Below, one piece after another: positions 1-4,635 of a stretch of 5,274 bases of DNA. The position numbers were made by a program, and so were the translations under genes. The notes below the pieces were generated by a model, which was not told where the DNA came from, ran no database searches, and saw only the letters and a list, made by a program, of their open reading frames with translations. Numbering within the stretch: position 1 is the stretch's first letter; every line of letters starts with the position of its first letter. This DNA is from Caldifarciminota bacterium (GTDB lineage: Bacteria > Hydrothermota > Tepidihabitantia > Tepidihabitantales > CAIPLT01), in contig JANXBB010000018.1 of NCBI GenBank assembly GCA_025061975.1, positions 1-5,274 on the forward strand, in the 5' to 3' direction.

Positions 1-39
1 CTTTGAGATTCATTATGCTATTTAGAATTTGCTTAAAGG

Positions 40-68
40 AGGGGGTACTGTTCCCCCAGTGGCCCCCT
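40..68. repeat. Imperfect inverted repeat (hairpin) with G-run and C-run arms
   Basis: The arm AGGGGGTACTG (40-50) can pair with CAGTGGCCCCCT (57-68): six Watson-Crick pairs at the base, then a T-G wobble beside one bulged G at 62, then A-T and three more pairs, closing a six-base loop TTCCCC (51-56). A competing shorter stem pairs GGGGG 41-45 with CCCCC 53-57. Read on the minus strand, the operon's direction, the hairpin is followed by TCCTTTAAGC and not by a run of T, so it does not look like a standard intrinsic terminator. It overlaps the left edge of the 12-bp array. The function is unknown; RNA processing, mRNA 3' end protection or simple low-complexity sequence are all possible. Confidence 0.5.
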
Positions 69-71
69 GAG

Positions 72-275
72 TAGATTAGGAAGCTGTTGTCTTTGTCGCT
101 TAGAGAGCAGTTATAAGAGTAGTTAAGAGAGCAGATTGGGAGGCAAATTAGGGGGTTGTTTTGAGTGCTACTTAGAGAAGAGATCTAGAAGTTGTTTAGG
201 AGGTTGCTTAGGGAGCGGCTCAGGAGGCAGTTGAGGGAGTTGTTTGGGGAGCGGTTTAGGGAGCAGCTTAGGGGG
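72..275. repeat. Degenerate 12-bp tandem repeat array, 17 units in perfect register
   Basis: Cutting the sequence every 12 bases from 72 gives 17 units with no insertion or deletion. The consensus on the plus strand is YDGYTTAGGGAG (Y = C/T, D = A/G/T). By direct count, T at unit position 5 is present in 17 of 17 units, G at position 12 in 16, pyrimidine at position 1 in 16, and G at position 3 in 15. Good examples are CGGTTTAGGGAG (252), TTGCTTAGGGAG (204), CAGCTTAGGGGG (264) and CAGTTATAAGAG (108). The poorest are CTGTTGTCTTTG (84) and GAGATCTAGAAG (180). The right half is more regular than the left half. Two further in-register blocks at 48-59 and 60-71 keep the unit ends (CTGTT...AG, TGG...GAG) but have C-runs in the middle. 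The array is noncoding on present evidence, because in-frame stops break every long frame. It resembles a minisatellite that grew by duplication and then diverged. Confidence 0.85.
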
Positions 276-345
276 TGTGGGGGTAGAAAAAATTTACTTT
301 TGTGATTTTAAGGTATTGGAAAGATAAAGTTAAAAACTTTTCGGG

Positions 346-1749
346 TTAATCTTCTTTAATAATTAGTCCTTCAAAAATATATATTTCAGTATCAGGATCC
401 TTCCAGGCATTATCAGGCAGTCCGGCTTTCCAGCAGGTATGAGATAGAAATGTTTCTCGGTTCCAGTTATATTCAGTGGCTACTTGAGGTAAAAGTAATC
501 CGTGTCTTGGTCCTTTTTTAACTACAAGGCCGTGTCTTCCGATTTCAATTTCACTGATTTTCGTTATTTTTTTAAGCGGGCTTAAAATTGTAATCTCTAA
601 GGTAATGTGGGGAAGTTCTAGCACACTAACTGGCGGGAATCTTGGATCTTCAGTTGCTGCGGCAATTGCCATTTCTGATACTGCTTGATATAGTGGTTTT
701 AAGCCTTCAATATAACCAATGCAACCACGCAATTCGTTATTTTTTTTGATAGTAACAAACACCCCGTACTTTTCTTTTAGCTTACTACTAATCGGGCTAA
801 ATACTGGAGTTTTTTTGCTTTTTACAAAACTCTCAATACTTGTGCGGGCAATTCTTAAAAGTTCTTTTTTTTCTTCTGCGGAAAGATTTATAAAACTTTT
901 AGTTTTTTCTTCTTGTTCTGTGGGGTTTTCTTTTAAAAAGACCAAAGATGCATATCCAACACAATAACCACCTTTTTCACCAATTACATCATTGGAATTT
1001 GTTCTATGGAGTAATTTTACTTCTTTTGCGCCTAACAAGTCTGCTACCATCATTAAAACTACTATCGGATAACCGCCGCATGCTTGAGCCTTTTCTTTAC
1101 TTAGTGCATCGTATAGTCCTTTAATGTCAAATTTTGTTATGTAATTTAAAGTAAGGGAATCGGTTTTTTGACAATCCGAATATGAATAGCCGTGATAAAG
1201 ATCTGATGATGCCAATATTAAAATATTTTTACCCCGTGTATTTTTGGCAATTGCTTGTGCTAAAATATTACAGTCTTCGTAGGAAGGATTAAGCATCATT
1301 ATTGGAACAATCTTAAAGTCTTTAAGCACAGTTTGTAAAAATGGTAATTGGACTTCTAAAGAATGTTCATATTGGTGAGCATCAAGCTGGTTAATAATTT
1401 TACTCGGTGCTTCTTTAATTATTGCGTGCGCAATATCTTCAGCAATATTTACATCACCAAGTGGCGTCTGCCATTTACCTTCTCCATAGACAGCAAAATT
1501 TTTAATATATGCCTGATGGCTTGGTCCTAGCATAATAACCGCATCATATTTTTGGTTTGCTATTGCTTTATAAGCATAACTGGCGGTTAGTCCTGAATAC
1601 GGATAACCGGCATGGGGAACAATTATTCCGATAATCTGTTTAGTAATGTTCGGAGGAGGAATAGCTTTTAGGAATTCGTCAATTGTTTTCTTTAAAATTT
1701 CTTTTTGTTGCGGATAAAATTGGCCACTGACTACGGGTTTTCTAATCAT
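346..1749 (-). CDS. amrB: AmmeMemoRadiSam system protein B/A fusion (Memo domain + AMMECR1 domain)
   Basis: This predicted cytosolic protein of 467 residues joins two families that are often separate genes. The Memo domain (about 1-272) starts with MIRKPVVSGQFYP and carries PHAGYPYSG (H46), LGPSH (H78), EHSLEVQLPFLQ, SSDLYHGY (D183) and CGGYP (C224). It has the fold of class III extradiol dioxygenases. H46, H78 and C224 seem to match the conserved metal-binding residues of human MEMO1; that mapping is from memory. After a charged linker, the AMMECR1 domain (about 288-467) shows LRGCIG (340-345), DPRF (368-371), LLPQVA (419-424) and KAGL (441-444). The usual partner is a radical SAM enzyme (amrS), absent from this window; the reaction is not established. 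I place the start at 1749 because AAAGGGGG lies 5 nt upstream and Memo proteins normally begin MIR.P. An in-frame ATG at 1812 would add 21 hydrophobic residues but has no ribosome binding site. The domain identity is secure; the start is probable. Confidence 0.93.
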   Translation of the reverse strand: MIRKPVVSGQFYPQQKEILKKTIDEFLKAIPPPNITKQIIGIIVPHAGYPYSGLTASYAYKAIANQKYDAVIMLGPSHQAYIKNFAVYGEGKWQTPLGDVNIAEDIAHAIIKEAPSKIINQLDAHQYEHSLEVQLPFLQTVLKDFKIVPIMMLNPSYEDCNILAQAIAKNTRGKNILILASSDLYHGYSYSDCQKTDSLTLNYITKFDIKGLYDALSKEKAQACGGYPIVVLMMVADLLGAKEVKLLHRTNSNDVIGEKGGYCVGYASLVFLKENPTEQEEKTKSFINLSAEEKKELLRIARTSIESFVKSKKTPVFSPISSKLKEKYGVFVTIKKNNELRGCIGYIEGLKPLYQAVSEMAIAAATEDPRFPPVSVLELPHITLEITILSPLKKITKISEIEIGRHGLVVKKGPRHGLLLPQVATEYNWNRETFLSHTCWKAGLPDNAWKDPDTEIYIFEGLIIKED

Positions 1750-1754
1750 TGTTT

Positions 1755-1762
1755 CCCCCTTT
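1755..1762 (-). promoter_or_regulatory. Ribosome binding site that decides the Memo-AMMECR1 start
   Basis: Read on the minus strand, AAAGGGGG is followed by AAACA and then ATG at 1749. The G-rich core lies 5 nt from the start codon, a workable distance. The alternative ATG at 1812 is preceded by AT-rich sequence (ATTAATTAACA) with nothing like a Shine-Dalgarno site. This supports the shorter protein of 467 residues. Confidence 0.7.
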
Positions 1763-1804
1763 AAATAGTTTAGCACGAGTAAACTTATTAAAAAAAATAG
1801 TTTA
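1763..1804. repeat. Pair of 10-bp direct repeats in the Memo-AMMECR1 leader
   Basis: AAATAGTTTA occurs at 1763-1772 and again at 1795-1804, 32 bp apart start to start, which is close to three turns of the DNA helix. Both copies lie between the TPR gene and the preferred start of the Memo-AMMECR1 gene, the only gap of more than a few bases inside the operon. They could be paired protein-binding sites, but the sequence is AT-rich and chance repetition is possible. No convincing -35/-10 promoter pair was identified in the same gap. Confidence 0.3.
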
Positions 1805-1822
1805 AAAAACATTGTTAATTAA

Positions 1823-2083
1823 TTATGATGAGATATTTTTCAGCCGCTCTTCAGCTTCCTTTAGCGCTGGGTTTAATTCCAATGCTTTACGATACATTTC
1901 CCGGGCTTCGGATGTTTTATTTGCACCTTCATAGGCGAGTCCTAATTGATAATATAAAAGCGGATCAGCTTTAATTTCTAAAGCTTTTTGAAAATGTTTT
2001 ATCGCTTCGCAAAATTTGTGATTTAATAAATAAAACTGACCACGTTCAATATAGTCATCCAAACTGAATTTTGTTTTTTTCAT
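1823..2083 (-). CDS. Small two-TPR protein
   Basis: The product is 86 residues and contains little besides two tetratricopeptide repeats. TPR1 spans about 8-41 and has G15, Y18, A27, F31 and A34 at consensus positions 8, 11, 20, 24 and 27. TPR2 spans about 41-74 and has G48, Y51, A60, Y64, A67 and P72 at positions 8, 11, 20, 24, 27 and 32, so it is a near-ideal repeat. A charged helix (about 74-84) would cap the array. There is no signal peptide or membrane segment, so it is probably a cytosolic protein-protein adaptor; the partner cannot be read from the sequence. The ATG at 2083 lies 2 nt after the ktrA stop codon, with no clear ribosome binding site, so it is probably translated by coupling to ktrA. 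The first residues, MKKTKFSLDDY, suit a natural N-terminus. Its place between ktrA and the Memo gene suggests co-expression, not a proven role in either system. Confidence 0.85.
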   Translation of the reverse strand: MKKTKFSLDDYIERGQFYLLNHKFCEAIKHFQKALEIKADPLLYYQLGLAYEGANKTSEAREMYRKALELNPALKEAEERLKNISS

Positions 2084-2085
2084 TT

Positions 2086-2775
2086 TTAAAGACGTTCAAT
2101 TTTTTCTAAGTCGTCATTTTTACCGAGTAAGGTAATTTTATCACCTTCTTGAAGTTCTTCATCAGTACTCGGCGATATAATAATTTCTTCTTTAAAGTCC
2201 GGCGTTCCTTTATCGGTAACAATAGGGATTTTGCGTTTAATCGCGATTAACGAAACATGGTATTTATTTAGGAGATCTAACTCGTGGAGTGTTTTTCCAA
2301 TAAATTTGGCTGGAATTTCGATTTCAATAATGCTATGTGTTGGTGAGAGCGCTATATAATCAACAATCTTAGGTGACACAAAGCTTTCGGCAAGCCGTAA
2401 TGCTACTTCACGTTCTGGATAGATTACGCGGTCAGCTCCAATCCGTTGTAATATTTTACCGTGGCGCTCATTTACCGCTTTAACTATTACCTCTTTAATC
2501 CCCATTTCTTTAAGAATTAAAGTTATAAGAATACTGTCGTCAATTTTCTGCCCAACACTAACAATTGCTACATCAACGTCAGCAATTCCGGCATCTAAAA
2601 GAGATTTATCATCAGTAGCATCAAGAACAAAACTTCCGGATACGATATCTGATAGTTCGCGAACTTCATTTTCATCCGAATCAATTACAATAACTTCAAA
2701 GCCTTTTTCCGCAAGTGCTCGAGCAATATTTGATCCGAATCTTCCTAGACCTATTACTGCAAAACTTTTAGCCAA
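2086..2775 (-). CDS. ktrA: KtrA/TrkA-type potassium uptake regulator (RCK_N + RCK_C)
   Basis: This cytosolic gating subunit binds nucleotide and controls the membrane subunit encoded just upstream. The 229-residue length fits KtrA, which has one RCK_N-RCK_C unit, not TrkA, which has two. RCK_N (about 1-140) has the Rossmann motif GLGRFG (9-14), acidic residues D32 and D34 after the second strand, DATD (52-55), and the NERHGKILQRIGADRVIYPE segment typical of the family. RCK_C (about 145-229) includes IGKTLHELDL and ends near EGDKITLLG. KtrA forms octameric rings that respond to ATP/ADP, and in some systems to c-di-AMP at RCK_C; the latter cannot be decided here. The start is TTG, encoding MAKSFAVIGLG, chosen because a strong ribosome binding site (AGGGGGTGAT) precedes it and the Rossmann strand begins within five residues. 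The gene overlaps the end of ktrB by 8 nt, so the two are probably translationally coupled. Confidence 0.95.
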   Translation of the reverse strand: MAKSFAVIGLGRFGSNIARALAEKGFEVIVIDSDENEVRELSDIVSGSFVLDATDDKSLLDAGIADVDVAIVSVGQKIDDSILITLILKEMGIKEVIVKAVNERHGKILQRIGADRVIYPEREVALRLAESFVSPKIVDYIALSPTHSIIEIEIPAKFIGKTLHELDLLNKYHVSLIAIKRKIPIVTDKGTPDFKEEIIISPSTDEELQEGDKITLLGKNDDLEKIERL

Positions 2776-4120
2776 CTAAAATCACCCCCTCAGGATGTGT
2801 ATAGTTTACATAGCGTTTTTTTATTAAAGATGTAATAACAGTCAATATCCCAACCCGTCCTAAAAACATTGTGATAACAATTATAACTTTTCCCAAGCTT
2901 GAAAAATCATAAGAAGCCGATAAGTTTGCCGCAAGCTTTGAACCTAAGGAAAGTCCTACAGTACCAAAAGCTGAAAATAATTCAAAAACTGCTGTTAGCA
3001 TATCAAGTTTGGATTTATTAAGGATATAAAGGAAAACTAGTCCTGTCAAGAGCCATGATAAAGCAAAGCCCACAATTAAAAATGCCTTAAAAATCTGGTC
3101 TTGGGGGACGCGGCGTCGGAAAAGAAATACATCACTTCTTCCTGAAAGGAGCGCATTAAATTGAGCAATAATTACGCTTAATGTTGTTGTTTTAATTCCG
3201 CCTCCGGTTCCCCCAGGTGATGCGCCAATAAACATCAAGAAGATAATAATTAGACATGTCGGATAACTCAAAGATGAAAAATCTATAGTATTAAAACCCG
3301 CAGTGCGCGGAGTTACCGCAGTGAAGTAGGCGTTTAAGATTTTTAAGGGCCAAGGGAAAATTTTTAATGCATTACCCCATTCTAATAACGAAATAACTAC
3401 AGTTCCTGAAAGGATAAGAATGAGAGTTGTAGATAAAACAGTTTTTGAGTGTAAAGATAAATGCTTTGATATTCTTTTAATGTACCGATTATAAAGATCT
3501 GAAATAACCACAAAGCCAATGCCGCCGCTAATAATTAGTGCCGAAGTCACAAGTTGCACATAGGGAACATGGGAAAATCTTGCTAAATTTTCAGGAAAGC
3601 TTGAAAATCCGGCGTTACAAAAAGCTGACACTGCATGGAATAAAGCGTGAAATAAAGCTTCACTGAATTGCATATGAGATAGCCGAAAATAAATAAAAAG
3701 TAAGACCATTCCAATACCTTCGACAATTAATGTTACTTTAATTACATCAAGAGCAAATTTTGTTAAATTAGAATAATTAAGAACACAAAAGGATTCTTTA
3801 ATTGTTAATCGTTCTTGAAGATTGGGTTTTTTTCCGATAAAAAAGAATATCGCGGTAGAAAGTGTCATATATCCAATTCCACCAATTTGGATTAATAATA
3901 ATATGACTAACTTCCCAAACAAAGTAAAATCAAACGCAGTATTTTTTACAATTAGGCCGGTAACACATACTGCTGAAGTTGCAGTATATAAAGCATCAAT
4001 TGGTGAGATGTTTTTGGATGAAATCGGGAGCATTAAGAGTAGCGAACCAACTAAAATGACGCTTAAATAACTGATAATTAATAAGCGGCCTGGGTTTATT
4101 TGATGATAAGCGCGTAACAT
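2768..4120 (-). CDS. ktrB: KtrB/TrkH-family potassium translocating subunit
   Basis: This integral inner-membrane protein of 450 residues is the K+ pore of a Ktr system, working as a dimer on the KtrA ring. The family has four M1-P-M2 units, and all four filter segments are visible: TSAVCVTGLIV (48-58, G55), HAVSAFCNAGF (162-172, G171), TAVTPRTAGFN (267-277, G275) and SAFGTVGLSLG (383-393, G389). The intramembrane gating loop is GASPGGTGGGIKTTT (299-313), with the conserved lysine at 310. All key elements are intact. The length is closer to KtrB than to TrkH of Trk systems, and the single-unit RCK partner agrees. An in-frame stop 24 nt upstream, with no other start codon between, fixes the ATG at 4120. 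The gene overlaps the end of the THEP1 gene by 25 nt and has no evident ribosome binding site of its own. In Vibrio and Bacillus, KtrAB is a Na+-influenced K+ uptake system used in osmotic adaptation; the same use here is inferred. Confidence 0.96.
   Translation of the reverse strand: MLRAYHQINPGRLLIISYLSVILVGSLLLMLPISSKNISPIDALYTATSAVCVTGLIVKNTAFDFTLFGKLVILLLIQIGGIGYMTLSTAIFFFIGKKPNLQERLTIKESFCVLNYSNLTKFALDVIKVTLIVEGIGMVLLFIYFRLSHMQFSEALFHALFHAVSAFCNAGFSSFPENLARFSHVPYVQLVTSALIISGGIGFVVISDLYNRYIKRISKHLSLHSKTVLSTTLILILSGTVVISLLEWGNALKIFPWPLKILNAYFTAVTPRTAGFNTIDFSSLSYPTCLIIIFLMFIGASPGGTGGGIKTTTLSVIIAQFNALLSGRSDVFLFRRRVPQDQIFKAFLIVGFALSWLLTGLVFLYILNKSKLDMLTAVFELFSAFGTVGLSLGSKLAANLSASYDFSSLGKVIIVITMFLGRVGILTVITSLIKKRYVNYTHPEGVILVG
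2781..2790 (-). promoter_or_regulatory. Strong ribosome binding site for the TTG start of ktrA
   Basis: The minus strand reads AGGGGGTGAT, then TTTAG, then the TTG start at 2775. It matches the extended Shine-Dalgarno sequence AGGAGGTGAT at nine of ten positions, and the AGGGGG core ends 9 nt before the start codon. The site lies inside the last codons of ktrB (HPEGVILVG), so ribosomes finishing ktrB arrive on it. It settles the non-ATG start of ktrA. Confidence 0.8.
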
Positions 4121-4635
4121 GTTTTTATTGATTCTTTGGTTTTATTTAGCACAGTATTAAAGCCAAGATTATCAATGTTGAGTATTAATTGACCAGGAAG
4201 CTTTTTTAAATTTTCTAAAAAGGGAAGCGGCGTAATTGGAATTGTTGCAATGATAAGTTCGCGATAATCCGTAGAAAAAAGGTCTTTTATGAAGTTTTGG
4301 AATTTTTTGCTCAGTAATTCCATCTTGCCTACTTCATCAATAATTAATGGTTTGTTATTTTTGATACCGATTGTTAAAGAATTAATCCCTACAGTCTCTA
4401 AAGCTTCTAAATTAACCCGGTATTTTCCTATATAATAAGGACTTGCGATATCTTTATGCGCGAACAATACTTTTTGACCGTCCGTAGTGACTATGTTAAA
4501 TCCAACTCGATTGTTGTTTTCGATAACTTCTTCGGTATAAAAACCACACCATGAGACACAACTAAATTCTTTAATGATTTTTTTTATAAGGGTTGTTTTT
4601 CCTGCTTTTGGTTTTCCGGTTATAAGAATTCTCAT
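4096..4635 (-). CDS. THEP1-family nucleoside-triphosphatase (NTPase_1)
   Basis: The product is 179 residues, normal for this P-loop NTPase family, whose members include THEP1 of Aquifex and human NTPCR. They hydrolyse NTPs slowly in vitro; the cellular role is unknown. Walker A is GKPKAGKT (7-14) close to the N-terminus. Family signatures follow: GFYTEEV (31-37), RVGFNIVT (43-50), GKYRVNLEALE (70-80), and the Walker B block LIIDEVGKMELLS (97-109) with D100 and E101. No membrane segment or signal peptide is seen, so it is cytosolic. The ATG at 4635 forms an ATGA overlap with the stop of the propeller gene and puts the first beta strand (RILITG) at the N-terminus, as usual. An upstream in-frame ATG at 4659 would add eight residues (MVTTHKAA) inside the previous gene and is less likely. 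The 3' end overlaps ktrB by 25 nt. The family call is firm; any functional link to K+ transport is inference only. Confidence 0.93.
   Translation of the reverse strand: MRILITGKPKAGKTTLIKKIIKEFSCVSWCGFYTEEVIENNNRVGFNIVTTDGQKVLFAHKDIASPYYIGKYRVNLEALETVGINSLTIGIKNNKPLIIDEVGKMELLSKKFQNFIKDLFSTDYRELIIATIPITPLPFLENLKKLPGQLILNIDNLGFNTVLNKTKESIKTCYALIIK

Larger units (their letters stand above)
1..345. other. Gene-free region downstream of the operon
   Basis: No convincing gene is seen on either strand in these 345 bases. The first 35 bases are AT-rich and featureless. Bases 36-71 hold G-run and C-run blocks that can form a hairpin, bases 72-275 hold the 12-bp tandem array, and bases 276-345 are an AT-rich spacer next to the stop codon of the Memo-AMMECR1 gene. 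I see no tRNA, rRNA, CRISPR or transposon end here. What lies to the left of base 1 is unknown, so this could be the spacer between two convergent genes or between tandem genes. Confidence 0.8.

Noticed and set aside
36..43. AAGGAGGG on the plus strand as a ribosome binding site
   Set aside because: No ATG, GTG or TTG at a suitable distance opens a frame of useful length; a GTG at 59 meets a stop within four codons.
148..273. Telomere of a linear replicon, because of TTAGGG matches
   Set aside because: TTAGGG occurs only in some of the 12-bp units and the array is internal, beside ordinary genes; this is similarity of a short G-rich word only.
72..275. CRISPR array
   Set aside because: The units are 12 bp, directly adjoining and degenerate, with no spacers of constant length, no 23-40 bp repeats, and no cas genes in the window.
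326..340. AAAGTT/AACTTT hairpin as the operon terminator
   Set aside because: The six-pair stem has a single G-C pair and a three-base loop, with no proper T-run after it on the minus strand; too weak to call.
719..967. Open frame of 82 codons on the plus strand
   Set aside because: It lies wholly antisense to the AMMECR1 part of the fusion gene, matches no recognised family, and its residues look like reverse translation of the AT-rich gene below.
3822..4070. Open frame of 82 codons on the plus strand
   Set aside because: It lies antisense to the first transmembrane part of ktrB, whose family motifs are clear; there is no independent support for a gene.
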